The position numbers were made by a program, and so were the translations under genes. The notes beneath the pieces were generated by a model, which worked only from the letters and a program-made list of their open reading frames with translations, was not told the origin of the DNA and made no database searches. A DNA stretch of 64,000 nucleotides from Candidatus Saccharimonadota bacterium (lineage in GTDB: Bacteria; Patescibacteriota; Saccharimonadia; Saccharimonadales; UBA4665): contig JAGXIT010000004.1 of assembly GCA_024635495.1 (NCBI GenBank), positions 310,001-374,000 of the forward strand, given 5' to 3'. Positions 16,783 to 26,319 of the stretch are shown in pieces; position 1 is the stretch's first letter; each line of letters begins with the position of its first letter.

Positions 16783-18747
16783 TTACATCTTGGCTTTGAT
16801 GTCTGCAATGAGGTCGCGGAGCTCAGCTGCCTGCTCAAATTGCAAATTTGCTGCCGCAAGCTCCATCTGTCCGTTTAGGTCCTTTACGAGCGTTGCGTAC
16901 TCATCTTTCGGTATTTTTTTGAGATCAATTTTGGCACGTTTCGCCTCTGCTGACATTGTTGATTGCATGCGCTCTTCCACGATTCGCTTGATGCCCTCAG
17001 GCGTAATGCCATGTGCGGTATTGTAAGCTTCCTGGATCGCTCGCCGACGATTTGTCTCGTCGATTGCTCGCTTCATACTTTTCGTCACTTTATCTGCGTA
17101 CATAATCACGTGGCCTTCGATGTGTCGTGCGGCGCGGCCGATTGTCTGTACAAGTGCTTGCTCACTTCGGAGGAAGCCTTCTTTATCAGCATCAAGAATA
17201 GCGACAAGCGATACTTCCGGCAGGTCGAGCCCTTCCCGGAGAAGGTTGATCCCGACCAGTACGTCATAGACACCAAGGCGCAAATCACGCAAGATGTCGG
17301 TGCGATCAAGTGTGTCCACATCGCTGTGCAAATACGCTACCTTCATGTTTAATTCTTGGAGATATTCGGTGAGATCTTCGCTCATCCGCTTCGTCAAGGT
17401 TGTTATAAGCACACGCTGGCCTTTAGCAACCGTGTCTCGAATTTCCGCAATAAGATCATCAATCTGCCCTTCAATCGGCCGAACTTCAATATTCGGGTCA
17501 ATCAGCCCTGTCGGGCGAATCACCTGCTGGGCAGGCTCCGGACTGCGGCTAAGCTCATATTCTGCAGGTGTTGCGCTCACGTAGACGACTTGGTTAACGT
17601 GTCGCTCAAACTCGGTGAATGTCAGTGGCCGGTTATCAAGCGCGCTTGGCAGCCGAAAACCATGCTCAACCAGAACTTCCTTACGGGCCCGGTCGCCATT
17701 GAACATGCCTCGCACCTGCGGAATGCTCATGTGGCTTTCATCAACTAACATCAAAAAGTCATCCGGGAAATAATCAAGCAAGGTTGCTGGCTGCTCACCC
17801 GGCTCACGGTCAGTCAAATAACGGCTATAGTTTTCAATGCCCTTCACGAAGCCTGTTTCTTCGAGCATCTCAATATCAAAGCGAGTGCGTTGTGCAAGCC
17901 GCTGCGCCTCAAGTAGTTTATCCTGCTTCTTGAATGTGCCAAGCTGATCGGCAAGCTCATGTTCGATCTTGCCCAGTGCTACCTTGAGCTTTTCCTGTGG
18001 CGTGACATAGTGGCTGCCTGGGAATATTTTGTACTCGTCGAGATTCGCCATAATCTCACCAGTGAGTGGGTCAATCTTGACGATACGATCAACGTCATCT
18101 CCAAAAAACTCAAAACGATAGGCCCATTCTTCGCCGGCTGGGAATACATCTACGACGTCGCCACGTACACGAAAGGTGCTGCGGTGAAAATCTATATCAT
18201 TGCGTTGGTATTGGATATCTGTCAGCAATCGTAAGAAACGATCTCGTTTGAGTTTGCCGCCCTTTTTTACTTCAATCGAGAGCCCGTTGTAGTCTTCGAC
18301 GGAACCAATGCCATATATACAACTCACGCTGGCGACAATAAGCACGTCATCGCGGCTCAAGAGAGCGTCAGTTGCGGCGTGACGCAAACGGTCAATTTCT
18401 TCATTAATCGCGCTGTCCTTTTCGATGTATGTATCGCTTCGGGCGATATACGCCTCAGGCTGATAATAGTCGAAGTAACTGACAAAATAGTGCACAGCAT
18501 TGTCGGGGAAAAAGTTTTTGAATTCGGTATACAGCTGTGCGGCGAGTGTTTTGTTGTGGCTAAGCACGAGTGTAGGCTTCTGTACGTTTTGTACGAGGTT
18601 TGCCATCGTAAACGTCTTGCCAGAGCCGGTCACACCAAGTAACGTCTGTTCCTTGGTACCTTTATTCAGACCATCCGTCAGTGCGGCAATCGCACTTGGT
18701 TGGTCTCCGGTTGGCTTGTAGTCACTACGAAGTCTGAATTTTGCCAT
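16783..18747 (-). CDS. uvrB: Excinuclease ABC subunit B
   Basis: DNA damage-verifying helicase-like subunit of nucleotide excision repair, 654 aa. It shows Walker [14 protein letters not shown], the beta-hairpin region [16 protein letters not shown], the DEAD-box-like VDESHMS, helicase motifs LITTLTKRM and QTIGRAARH, and a C-terminal UVR motif that binds UvrC. The ATG at 18747 is chosen because TATACT (18754-18759) ends 6 nt upstream. A longer frame up to 18978 runs through the promoter and antisense to the LOG gene and lacks homology. It is divergent from the LOG gene. Confidence 0.97.
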   Translation of the reverse strand: MAKFRLRSDYKPTGDQPSAIAALTDGLNKGTKEQTLLGVTGSGKTFTMANLVQNVQKPTLVLSHNKTLAAQLYTEFKNFFPDNAVHYFVSYFDYYQPEAYIARSDTYIEKDSAINEEIDRLRHAATDALLSRDDVLIVASVSCIYGIGSVEDYNGLSIEVKKGGKLKRDRFLRLLTDIQYQRNDIDFHRSTFRVRGDVVDVFPAGEEWAYRFEFFGDDVDRIVKIDPLTGEIMANLDEYKIFPGSHYVTPQEKLKVALGKIEHELADQLGTFKKQDKLLEAQRLAQRTRFDIEMLEETGFVKGIENYSRYLTDREPGEQPATLLDYFPDDFLMLVDESHMSIPQVRGMFNGDRARKEVLVEHGFRLPSALDNRPLTFTEFERHVNQVVYVSATPAEYELSRSPEPAQQVIRPTGLIDPNIEVRPIEGQIDDLIAEIRDTVAKGQRVLITTLTKRMSEDLTEYLQELNMKVAYLHSDVDTLDRTDILRDLRLGVYDVLVGINLLREGLDLPEVSLVAILDADKEGFLRSEQALVQTIGRAARHIEGHVIMYADKVTKSMKRAIDETNRRRAIQEAYNTAHGITPEGIKRIVEERMQSTMSAEAKRAKIDLKKIPKDEYATLVKDLNGQMELAAANLQFEQAAELRDLIADIKAKM

Positions 18748-18835
18748 CTTTACAGTATACGACGTGGTAGCCCCTATAGCCATCGCACTGATAGGTGTTT
18801 TAAAATTAGCCATAAGCACGTAGAATATGTAGGTG

Positions 18836-19510
18836 ATGAAAGATACAGAACAAAAAGTATGGGAAATCAGTGGCGAGCAAAAGTCAGTGATAGCCAGATC
18901 AACTCGTAAGCTTCGCACAAGTGATGAAGAGTTTGAAGACGCATTCAAAATTCTAAAGAAGTATCCCAAGCGTGTCACCTTCTTTGGCTCCGCTCGATTG
19001 TCCCCTCGGACGAAATACTACAAAATGGCACGCGAGCTTGCAGCCGAGCTGGCCGATGACGGGTTTGCCATTATTTCTGGTGGTGGTAATGGCATTATGG
19101 CAGCGAGTAATAGGGGTGCATTTGATGGGCTTGATGCTTCTATTGGCTTTAATATCAAGTTGCCCCACGAGCAGACCCTCAACCCCTACACGACAGACAA
19201 CTTGCAATTTAACTATTTCTTTACCCGCAAGGTGATGATGACATTTTATACCCACGCCATTATCTGCTTTCCGGGTGGTTTTGGTACATTAGACGAAACA
19301 TTTGAAGTCATTACACTTATTCAAACAGGCAAGATGGAGCGCATCCCCGTCATCCTCGTCGGCAAAAAATATTGGAAACCGATCGACAAATTCATTAAAA
19401 GCCATTTAGTTAAACCTGGCCTGATATCATCTGGTGACGAACGCATTTATACCGTCACTGAGGATTTTCGCGAAATACGCAAACTTATCAATAAAAGCTA
19501 TAACTCATAG
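18836..19510 (+). CDS. LOG family protein (TIGR00730-type Rossmann fold)
   Basis: About 224 aa. It carries the two LOG signatures: [15 protein letters not shown] and [13 protein letters not shown] (PGGxGTxxE). Characterised LOG enzymes are nucleotide 5'-monophosphate phosphoribohydrolases (cytokinin activation in plants, purine nucleotide cleavage in bacteria). A molybdenum-cofactor carrier fold is the other possibility. TAGAAT at 18821-18826 lies 9 nt before the ATG and 6 nt before an in-frame GTG at 18833, and either codon could start a leaderless mRNA. Confidence 0.85.
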   Translation: MKDTEQKVWEISGEQKSVIARSTRKLRTSDEEFEDAFKILKKYPKRVTFFGSARLSPRTKYYKMARELAAELADDGFAIISGGGNGIMAASNRGAFDGLDASIGFNIKLPHEQTLNPYTTDNLQFNYFFTRKVMMTFYTHAIICFPGGFGTLDETFEVITLIQTGKMERIPVILVGKKYWKPIDKFIKSHLVKPGLISSGDERIYTVTEDFREIRKLINKSYNS

Positions 19511-19516
19511 CTACTT

Positions 19517-20752
19517 TTAGTTTTCAAATTCAAGCTCAGGCGAAAGCTCATCATCAAGACTGGTCACCATGACTGTCTGTAAATTGTCTTGATGTAGATA
19601 CCGAGCCAACAGCTCGCGTCCGAGTGACTCACGCATGTTGTTGAGTACTCGTCCGGTGTATTCTATTTTGTTACACACGCCGAGAGCGACATCTAATATA
19701 TTCAATGAGATGGCATCATCCCCATAGAGCAATCCCAGCATCTCGGTCTCTTCCCAGAATGACAATGCCGGATGCAGTTCTGATACAGCCGCTTCAATAT
19801 TATGCCAGGCTAGATCTTCTGGCTGCACGTGCGGTTCAAACACATCTGGGTGGTAGGCCGCATGACCGTGCCCATAAAACCAGTGCACCGATTTCCAAGA
19901 CAGTTTATCGCCGCCTACTTCAACTTCCGTGAGGGGCTCGTGAGCAATCGCGCCACTAACATTTTTGCCGAAATCTGGATGTACTTGCTGGAGTTTGATA
20001 TACGCGCTCAGTGCTCGCATGTCGTTCAACGCATGGAGAGCGAGTACAAAGGTCGTAATCGCAAGACCAGGCACATCCTGGCTCATAGGCAGTAAGACGA
20101 CCGTACCAAGCTCAGGAACATTTATAATGGTATGTCTGTGCTGTAAGGCATGGCTATCGGCAATACTTGGCCACTGTTTCGTACTAGGCATGACGAAATT
20201 TGGTCGTTTCGGCTCAAAATCTTTGGGCTGTAACTTTTCATATTCATGTATTCGCGCTTCTTGCCAATCAGCAGATTCAGTCATCTGGCAGGCGGCGAGT
20301 AGCTGTGCCATCGGCTCGTGCTTGAGCATACTGTCCATACTGCGGTAACCCAACCTCTTCATAGTTGCTTTTGGCTTGAGTTTTTTGATGATTTGTTTCA
20401 TCTTGCTCTGCTTGATGACGTACAAATCACTGTGTTGGTCTAGAGTTTTGAGCTTACGCTGTATATTTTGCAGAATCTCTACTGGCGGCATATCAGCTCG
20501 TATATCCAGACTCGCCCGTACACGAACTTCGTCTTTTCGCAGTCTTGCCTGTAGAGCTTCGTATAGTTCCGGACCTGTAGTATCTGCCGGGTCGAAACCA
20601 AGCTCCCGAATTTTTTGGCGTGTGGCGTGCATTATTTGTGTGGCAAGTCGTATGTCAGCACTCGGCGTGCCAGCAGCACGTTCAAGCTGCTGCAGTTGCA
20701 GTCGAAACGAAACCTCGTGTGCGCCCAATAATGTGCCTAATACCCTCGACAT
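19517..20752 (-). CDS. Hypothetical protein, 411 aa
   Basis: I do not recognise this protein. No signal peptide or membrane segment is visible. The N-terminal 150 residues are mainly helical and charged, with a Lys-rich stretch (KQSKMKQIIKKLKPKATMKR). The middle contains VPELGTVVLLPMSQDVPGLA and a His-rich segment (VHWFYGHGHAAYHPD). The C-terminus is acidic. AGAGG precedes the ATG and GATAAT (TGT-GATAAT) lies 12 nt upstream. It converges on the LOG gene with 6 bp between. The length and clean frame support a real, probably lineage-specific gene. Confidence 0.75.
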   Translation of the reverse strand: MSRVLGTLLGAHEVSFRLQLQQLERAAGTPSADIRLATQIMHATRQKIRELGFDPADTTGPELYEALQARLRKDEVRVRASLDIRADMPPVEILQNIQRKLKTLDQHSDLYVIKQSKMKQIIKKLKPKATMKRLGYRSMDSMLKHEPMAQLLAACQMTESADWQEARIHEYEKLQPKDFEPKRPNFVMPSTKQWPSIADSHALQHRHTIINVPELGTVVLLPMSQDVPGLAITTFVLALHALNDMRALSAYIKLQQVHPDFGKNVSGAIAHEPLTEVEVGGDKLSWKSVHWFYGHGHAAYHPDVFEPHVQPEDLAWHNIEAAVSELHPALSFWEETEMLGLLYGDDAISLNILDVALGVCNKIEYTGRVLNNMRESLGRELLARYLHQDNLQTVMVTSLDDELSPELEFEN

Positions 20753-20799
20753 AGTTACCTCTAGATTATCACAAGCACAAACGTATCGGAAGAAATGCT

Positions 20800-21804
20800 C
20801 TACATGTCACTGACGTGGTACCAGTCCGGTGCTTTGGCGAGCCATTCTTCTAACTCATGTTCACTGAGTAAACCTGCTTGTGCGCCGACCTTCTGAACAA
20901 CGTTCATTGAATTGATTGGCGCCCATTGCAGTGCGCCCTCAAGGCCGTGGCCTTTTACGATAGCAGCGACAAATGTACTCGCAAACGCATCGCCCGCCCC
21001 AGTTCGGTCAACAGGGTCAGCTGGGTCAGGATAGAGTGGCATCTTGTAGCGATGCTCACCGTCAGACGCATAGGCACCATCAGGCCCATCAGTCACGATT
21101 ACGATTCGTGGCCCGAGCGCGTGCAACTTATCTATAAGGTCGTTGACATCTTCGTGGTTGCCACCGCCGACAACAACGGCTTCTTCGCGGTTAAGCACAA
21201 GCAGTTCTGAGCGTTCGTAGACTCGCTTTAGGCGTTCAGCACCCGCAGCCATCTGGAATGTACCTGGCTGGAATGCCATCTTGACGTCTGGGTGTTTGTC
21301 GAGCCAATCACAAACCTCGTCATGATAATCAATCGCGTGCTCGCTGATAGAGCTGAAGTATACCCAAGCTGGTATATCTTTATCGTGTAGTTGAGGCCAA
21401 CGGTAGTCGTATTCTTCGTGTTTAATGAGAATCGTACGTTCACTGTCGTAGCGCAGCACGAAGTGATAATTACTGGCTTTGTTTTTATGAGTCAAGACGA
21501 AACGCGTATCGACGTGCTCAGCGTGCAGTGCTGTAACGATGTCGCGACCATACTGATCATCACCGACGTTCGATGCAAAAGCTGTTTCGAGTCCTAAGCG
21601 GGTAAAGGCAACTGCTGCGTTACTCGCATTACCGACCGCATTAATAACGTCACGTCCGGAATATGGAATCTTCGTACCGAACTCCATGGCCAGTACTTTT
21701 TTACCATTTTCGTCCGTATAGGTCCACGCTTGGTCTTCTTGCAGATCAATAAAATCATCGATAACTACGTCACCGATACTAATGATGTCTAGTTTTTTAG
21801 TCAC
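20800..21804 (-). CDS. PfkB family carbohydrate kinase
   Basis: 334-aa ribokinase-fold sugar or nucleoside kinase. The N-terminal block IISIGDVVIDDF, NAVGNASNAAVAFTRLG and the C-terminal PfkB signature DRTGAGDAFASTFVAA with the catalytic Asp are clear. The substrate is not determined by the motifs. Its place behind fba and transketolase makes a role in sugar phosphate metabolism likely, but ribokinase or adenosine-kinase activity is equally possible. GTG start at 21804, with AAGGTGG a few nt upstream. Only 81 bp separate it from fba, with a weak hairpin (AAGCCACA / TGTGGGCTT) around the fba stop. Confidence 0.88.
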   Translation of the reverse strand: MTKKLDIISIGDVVIDDFIDLQEDQAWTYTDENGKKVLAMEFGTKIPYSGRDVINAVGNASNAAVAFTRLGLETAFASNVGDDQYGRDIVTALHAEHVDTRFVLTHKNKASNYHFVLRYDSERTILIKHEEYDYRWPQLHDKDIPAWVYFSSISEHAIDYHDEVCDWLDKHPDVKMAFQPGTFQMAAGAERLKRVYERSELLVLNREEAVVVGGGNHEDVNDLIDKLHALGPRIVIVTDGPDGAYASDGEHRYKMPLYPDPADPVDRTGAGDAFASTFVAAIVKGHGLEGALQWAPINSMNVVQKVGAQAGLLSEHELEEWLAKAPDWYHVSDM

Positions 21805-21885
21805 ATTCCCACCTTTTTACTCATATTGCTTACGCTTATTGTGCCATAGTTACAAGCTAAGTCGCAAGCCCACATACTTTGTGGC

Positions 21886-22800
21886 TTAGACGACGGCTCG
21901 ACCAGCGGAATTGAAAGTAGCAAGTTTCTCTTCGACAACCTCCTGAACCGCCTCGACAACTTCACCATTCACGAGCTTTGAAACGCTGTACTCATCGGGG
22001 TGCTCAGTAAGCACCTTTTCGAGGGTTCTACGATAGGCGACACGCATATCACTATTGATATTTATCTTCGTCACGCCGATCTTGACCGCTGATTCAAAGA
22101 AGTGCCCGGGTGTACCGCTTCCGCCGTGTAGACTGATATTACAGTTCAGTGCATCACGAATCTGTTGGAGAAGCTCTAAGTCTAGCTTTTTAGGCACAGG
22201 GTATTTACCGTGAAGGTTGCCGACCGCGGCAGCATAGGTATCAATACCCGTTGCTTCTACAAATGCCCGCGCGCCATCAGGTGTACTAAAGGTCTTTTTG
22301 ATTTCTTCATAATCGATGTCCTCGGTATGCAGGTTTGATGAGCCGCCAAAATAATGTGGCTCGCTCTCAACCAGCGCACCAGTAAACTTAGCATACTCAA
22401 CTACTTCTTTGGTCGCGGCAATAATTTCTTCGTCACTTGCATCATGGTTAGCTTGGCTGACGTCAATATGAATAAACTCGTAGCCAGCATCGATACCTTT
22501 TTTTGCTTCTTCGACGGATGGACTATGGTCAAGATTAATATATATCTCTACGCCAAATTCATGCTTGATATTGTCGACGAGGTCCCGGACATTCTCAAGG
22601 CCAATGTCACTCACCTCTCCGTGACTAACTTCAACCAGCACAGGCGCATTCAGCTTCTGAGCAGCACGAGCGACGGCTTTGAGCGTCGGCTCGTCGTCGA
22701 GGTTAAATGCACCGAAGGCCCAATGCTCATTGCGAGCCTGTTCCATGCGGGCACGTGCTTTTGTACAGTTTGTTCTGACTTGTTGTAGTGTTATCGGCAT
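21886..22800 (-). CDS. Class II fructose-bisphosphate aldolase
   Basis: 304-aa zinc aldolase that splits or forms fructose-1,6-bisphosphate. Visible family features: NLDHSPSVEEAKKGIDAGYEFIHID region, the zinc-ligand segments NLHGKYP and LHGGSGTP, and NINSDMRVAYRRTLEKVL for phosphate binding. A tagatose/ketose-bisphosphate specificity cannot be excluded. AGGGAG precedes the ATG. It is 9 bp behind the transketolase C-subunit gene and is part of the same operon. Confidence 0.92.
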   Translation of the reverse strand: MPITLQQVRTNCTKARARMEQARNEHWAFGAFNLDDEPTLKAVARAAQKLNAPVLVEVSHGEVSDIGLENVRDLVDNIKHEFGVEIYINLDHSPSVEEAKKGIDAGYEFIHIDVSQANHDASDEEIIAATKEVVEYAKFTGALVESEPHYFGGSSNLHTEDIDYEEIKKTFSTPDGARAFVEATGIDTYAAAVGNLHGKYPVPKKLDLELLQQIRDALNCNISLHGGSGTPGHFFESAVKIGVTKININSDMRVAYRRTLEKVLTEHPDEYSVSKLVNGEVVEAVQEVVEEKLATFNSAGRAVV

Positions 22801-22809
22801 AGTTTCTCC

Positions 22810-23793
22810 CTATTTTCTCTCATTTTTTTGCTCATGTACGTGGTGGGCGGCGAGGCGAATATGCTTGGCGTCGAGCCCAAAGTGCGCAAGTAGCTCAGCC
22901 GGTTCGCCTGATTCGCCGTAGCGGTCCTGCATACCGATTCGCTTCATTGGTGCTGGATAGTTTTCGCCGAGTAGTTCAGCGATAGCGCTACCCAGCCCAC
23001 CGATAATTTGCGCCTCTTCCACCGTGACGGCACAGCCCGTTTTACGCACGCTCTTCAGTATCGTTTCGGTGTCGAGCGGCTTGATGGTTGGCACATGCAC
23101 AACCTCAGCATCGATACCATCCTTGAATAACTTCTCGGCAGCTTCCATAGCTGGCGCTGTCATCGTACCGGTCGAAATAATTGTCACATCGCTTCCTTCT
23201 GCAAATACGTACGACTTGCCGATTTCAAACGGTGTTTTATCGGTCGTGATCACTGGCGTAGCCTCGCGGGCAACCCGCATGTAATTTGGCCTGTCGTCTT
23301 TTGCCATAGCGAGCGTCATCTTTTCGGCTTCAACTGCGTCACATGGGGCCATAACGACCATGCCTGGCATAGCGCGCATCAGCGCGATATCTTCGAGCAT
23401 TTGGTGGGTTGCGCCGTCAGGACCGGTATAGAGCCCGGCATGGGCGCCAATCACCTTGACGGGGACATGGTTTAGGCACGCGGTGGTCTTGATTTGTTCC
23501 CAGTTGCGCCCCGGGCTGAAGGCGGCATAGCTTGCAGTAAATGGCACTTTGCCAGTGAGCGCCAAACCTGCGGCGATAGTCACGAGATTTTGCTCGCCAA
23601 TCCCTACTTCGAAAAAGCGCTCAGGAAAAGCTGTGGCGAAACCATCCATTTTGACAGAACCAGTCAGGTCAGCGCAGAGTGCCACGACATTTGTGTCTAG
23701 TTCGCCGGCTTTTACTAGCCCCGTACCGAATCCGACGCGGATTGGGACCATGGCCAGCTTGTCTGAAAATTCAAGGATATGTAAGTCTTTCAT
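22810..23793 (-). CDS. Transketolase, C-terminal subunit
   Basis: 327 aa covering the pyrimidine-binding and C-terminal domains of transketolase. Features: EVGIGEQNLVTIAAGLALTGKVPF with the conserved Glu that activates thiamine diphosphate, SYAAFSPGRNWEQIKT, and a C-terminal Rossmann-like domain (TVEEAQIIGGLGSAIAELLGE). It must pair with the N-terminal subunit encoded immediately upstream; the start overlaps that stop (TAATG). The enzyme shuttles two-carbon units in the non-oxidative pentose phosphate pathway. Confidence 0.93.
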   Translation of the reverse strand: MKDLHILEFSDKLAMVPIRVGFGTGLVKAGELDTNVVALCADLTGSVKMDGFATAFPERFFEVGIGEQNLVTIAAGLALTGKVPFTASYAAFSPGRNWEQIKTTACLNHVPVKVIGAHAGLYTGPDGATHQMLEDIALMRAMPGMVVMAPCDAVEAEKMTLAMAKDDRPNYMRVAREATPVITTDKTPFEIGKSYVFAEGSDVTIISTGTMTAPAMEAAEKLFKDGIDAEVVHVPTIKPLDTETILKSVRKTGCAVTVEEAQIIGGLGSAIAELLGENYPAPMKRIGMQDRYGESGEPAELLAHFGLDAKHIRLAAHHVHEQKNERK

Positions 23794-24650
23794 TATTCGT
23801 GCTCCCCCCGGATCTTGCCGCGAAGTGTGCGGAGCTCATGGAGCGCCTGCTTGGCCTGTTCGTGGTTCGGTGGCACACCGTGCCAATGATAATCTTGCTC
23901 CATAAAGTCGACACCCTTACCGGGAATAGTGTAGGCGATTATACACACCGGCTTCTCGACGATAGCTTTCGCCATAGTGAGGGCATCGATAACGGTTTCG
24001 ATGTCGTTGCCATCTATCTCGAGTACGTGCCAGCCGAAGCTCTCCCACTTTTTCTTGAGATCTTCGAGCGGCATCACAACTTCAGTCGGGCCATCAATCT
24101 GGATATTATTGCGGTCAACGATTACGGTCAGATTATTCAGGTTGTACTTCGGTGCAAACATAGCTGCTTCCCATATATTGCCCTCATTAAGCTCGCCATC
24201 ACCTGTCACGACATAGACATGACGCTGCTTTTGCTTGTCGAGGCGCATGCCGAGCGCTATGCCACAGCCTTGGCTCAAGCCACTGCCGAGTGGTCCGCTA
24301 GTGTTCTCAAGTCCTGGCAATTTCAAACGCTCTGGATGACCCTGAAGTCGCGAACCAAACTTGCGTAGTGTCAGGAGCTCTGATTTCGGGAAATAACCAG
24401 CTTCTGCCATAGTGGCGTACTGGACCGGCACACAATGGCCATTGCTGAGTAGCAATATATCACGTTCTTCCCAGGTGGGATTCTTCGGATCGATGCGCAT
24501 GACGTCGAAATACAATGCCGTAAAGATATCAGCCAGACCGAGCGGACCAGCGCTGTGCCCACTCCCAGCATGCTCGAGCATGCGAATAATACTTTCACGT
24601 ATGTTGACTGCTTTTTCCTCGAGCTGGATGATACTTTGTGTATTACTCAT
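23793..24650 (-). CDS. Transketolase, N-terminal subunit
   Basis: 285 aa forming the thiamine-diphosphate (pyrophosphate) domain. The motif GDGELNEGNIWEAAMFAPKY followed by VDRNNIQIDG binds Mg-ThDP. GHSAGPLGLADIFTALYFDV is the N-terminal hallmark and SGPLGSGLSQGCGIALGMRL is conserved. Split transketolases are common in archaea and many CPR bacteria. TATAAT lies 10 nt before the ATG, after a hairpin, so a transcription unit tktN-tktC-fba-(pfkB) starts here. Confidence 0.93.
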   Translation of the reverse strand: MSNTQSIIQLEEKAVNIRESIIRMLEHAGSGHSAGPLGLADIFTALYFDVMRIDPKNPTWEERDILLLSNGHCVPVQYATMAEAGYFPKSELLTLRKFGSRLQGHPERLKLPGLENTSGPLGSGLSQGCGIALGMRLDKQKQRHVYVVTGDGELNEGNIWEAAMFAPKYNLNNLTVIVDRNNIQIDGPTEVVMPLEDLKKKWESFGWHVLEIDGNDIETVIDALTMAKAIVEKPVCIIAYTIPGKGVDFMEQDYHWHGVPPNHEQAKQALHELRTLRGKIRGEHE

Positions 24651-24677
24651 TCTGCTTACGATTATACATTGTTAGAA

Positions 24678-24696
24678 GGAGGTGGTACACCCCTCC
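24678..24696 (-). terminator. Hairpin between rpe and transketolase operon
   Basis: Arms GGAGGTGG and CCCCTCC pair with one bulged T around a TACA loop, 15 bp after the rpe stop on the minus strand. The following bases are only mildly T-rich, so terminator activity is moderately likely. The stem contains GGAGG, which on the plus strand looks like a ribosome site but precedes no plus-strand gene. Confidence 0.45.
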
Positions 24697-24711
24697 TCAA
24701 TAGTCCAGGAG

Positions 24712-25362
24712 CTATGCGGCGTCTGTGCCGAGTGCGCGATGAATCTTGCGCCAGGCATCAAGTGGATCCTTACCGTGTAGATAGCCCCCGCAATTAATGA
24801 CATCGACGCCGCCATTGGCAAGCTGACGGGCATTTTCATCATTTGCGCCGCCATCCCAGCCAAACTCGAGCTGCGGCTTGATCTGCTTGAGTTGTGCAAT
24901 CTTATGTAGTAATCGAAAATCTGCTTTTCCACCGTTCTGGCCCAGTGAGCCTGAAAATATCAGCACATGGTCAATCACCTCAATCGCTGGGGTTATTGCC
25001 TCAACTGGGGTGTCTTGCAGTAGTGCCACGCCCACTTCTATGCCATGACCATGCATTTCTCGGGCAAATGCGAAGAAATCACCGTCAGCTTCGGCGTGAA
25101 TTATTACCATTTGTGGCGTCAGTGCCTTGAAGGCGGCGACATGCTCGAAAGGGTGCTTGAACATGACGTGTAGGTCGGCTCGGACTCCGGCCGGCCACCA
25201 GATATCTTCAACGGCTATTAGTTTTTTAGCAAATTCTCCATCGCCAAGGTCAATATGCACGCGCGTCGCATACTTAGCAATCTGCTCCATTTGCCTACGG
25301 TACTCGTCCTGATCATCAATCATGACCGTCGGGCAAACCGATATACCCACCGTTCCTGACAT
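24712..25362 (-). CDS. Ribulose-phosphate 3-epimerase family protein
   Basis: 216-aa TIM-barrel protein. The order of motifs fits the epimerase family: CPTVMIDD near the N-terminus, VHIDLGDGEFAKK, DLHVMFKHP, HAEADGDF, the IFSGSLGQNGGKADFRLL segment (usual VxPGFxGQxF) and FGWDGGANDENA. The consensus MxVxPGFGGQ is altered to LIFSGSLGQNG, so it may be a divergent Rpe or a related enzyme. It begins 1-2 nt after the RpiB-membrane fusion stop, supporting pentose phosphate interconversion. Confidence 0.82.
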   Translation of the reverse strand: MSGTVGISVCPTVMIDDQDEYRRQMEQIAKYATRVHIDLGDGEFAKKLIAVEDIWWPAGVRADLHVMFKHPFEHVAAFKALTPQMVIIHAEADGDFFAFAREMHGHGIEVGVALLQDTPVEAITPAIEVIDHVLIFSGSLGQNGGKADFRLLHKIAQLKQIKPQLEFGWDGGANDENARQLANGGVDVINCGGYLHGKDPLDAWRKIHRALGTDAA

Positions 25363-25363
25363 A

Positions 25364-26311
25364 TTAGTGCCGTTTCTTTCGACTTAGGATTGCAATAACT
25401 CCGGTAAATATCGTCAAACCGCCAAGCATCAGCGCCCAGTTAAAGCCAAATGCGACCCAGATACTTTGGCTTGCATAGCTCGGAGTAATCCAAACGCTTA
25501 TAACCGAAGCGACTGCGCTGTATGTCAGGAAGCCAACGGCCCCCAGTAAGCAGCCGAAAAAGAAGCGCTCGAGTAAACGATGGTATTGTTTCCATATAAA
25601 ACTGAGACCTAGTAACAGATACAGTACTGGCAACAGCCAGACCGTCAACTGGTAGTATGTCCATGTATCCGTACTGACGTATGTAGAGGAACTCAGGTAG
25701 TTCTGAATAACAACCCCAATGTTAAAAAGATAGTACAACGCAATTGCAAACAAAAACGCAAGCTGCAAACGAGGGGAGACTAGGTCTTCTCGCGACATGA
25801 CGCCCTGTTGAGTAATGCCAGATTCTTGATCAAGCTTCTTGATTCTTCGGACGTGTCGCTCCTGGCCGCTAAACGGCTCGGTCAACCACAGGGACAAAGC
25901 TCGCTTCATCTGCTCGGTATCGAGGAAGCGGCTCGATAAGCTCAATACGTTTGCATCATTATGCTGTCGAGATAAACGTACTATCTCATACGGGTCAGTG
26001 CCTTTATGCCCTTCGGCATCGACTGGAGTTTTGGCTTTCTCGGGGCCGTAGAATACGGCTGCTCGAACTCCTGGCACACGGTTCGCCACCATAGCTTCAC
26101 CTTGGCCACTGCCACCCATAATAATAGCTCTTTCGCAGTCGCCCTGAGCCACTGCGTAAGCGGCTGGAAATATATAATCAGGGTAGTCATCATACGCGTC
26201 AAATTCTTTTGGGCCGAAGTAGACACACTCGTGGTTCTGACTTTCCAAATACGCTATCAGCTCTTTGATTGCCTCATACCCCGCGTGGTCAGTGGTAACT
26301 GCGATCTTCAT
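25364..26311 (-). CDS. RpiB/LacAB domain fused to four membrane helices
   Basis: 315 aa. Residues 1 to about 150 form a ribose-5-phosphate isomerase B/LacAB domain (TTDHAGYEAIKELIAYLES, IMGGSGQGEAMVANRVPGVRA, LSRQHNDANVLSLSSRFLD). The position of the E. coli catalytic Cys is Gly, but GGSGQGE keeps a Glu (E72), as in the mycobacterial-type enzyme that uses Glu. A basic linker follows, then four hydrophobic helices in residues about 180-310, ending RKKRH. This fusion would place an isomerase-like domain on the cytoplasmic membrane face. The domain may act as a sensor instead; that is inference. Operon: rpiB-like, this gene, rpe. Confidence 0.85.
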   Translation of the reverse strand: MKIAVTTDHAGYEAIKELIAYLESQNHECVYFGPKEFDAYDDYPDYIFPAAYAVAQGDCERAIIMGGSGQGEAMVANRVPGVRAAVFYGPEKAKTPVDAEGHKGTDPYEIVRLSRQHNDANVLSLSSRFLDTEQMKRALSLWLTEPFSGQERHVRRIKKLDQESGITQQGVMSREDLVSPRLQLAFLFAIALYYLFNIGVVIQNYLSSSTYVSTDTWTYYQLTVWLLPVLYLLLGLSFIWKQYHRLLERFFFGCLLGAVGFLTYSAVASVISVWITPSYASQSIWVAFGFNWALMLGGLTIFTGVIAILSRKKRH

Positions 26312-26319
26312 ATCTATAC

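Noticed and set aside
18748-18978. 77-codon N-terminal extension of uvrB
   Set aside because: It runs through the uvrB -10 and into the divergent LOG gene, and UvrB begins at the chosen ATG in the family.
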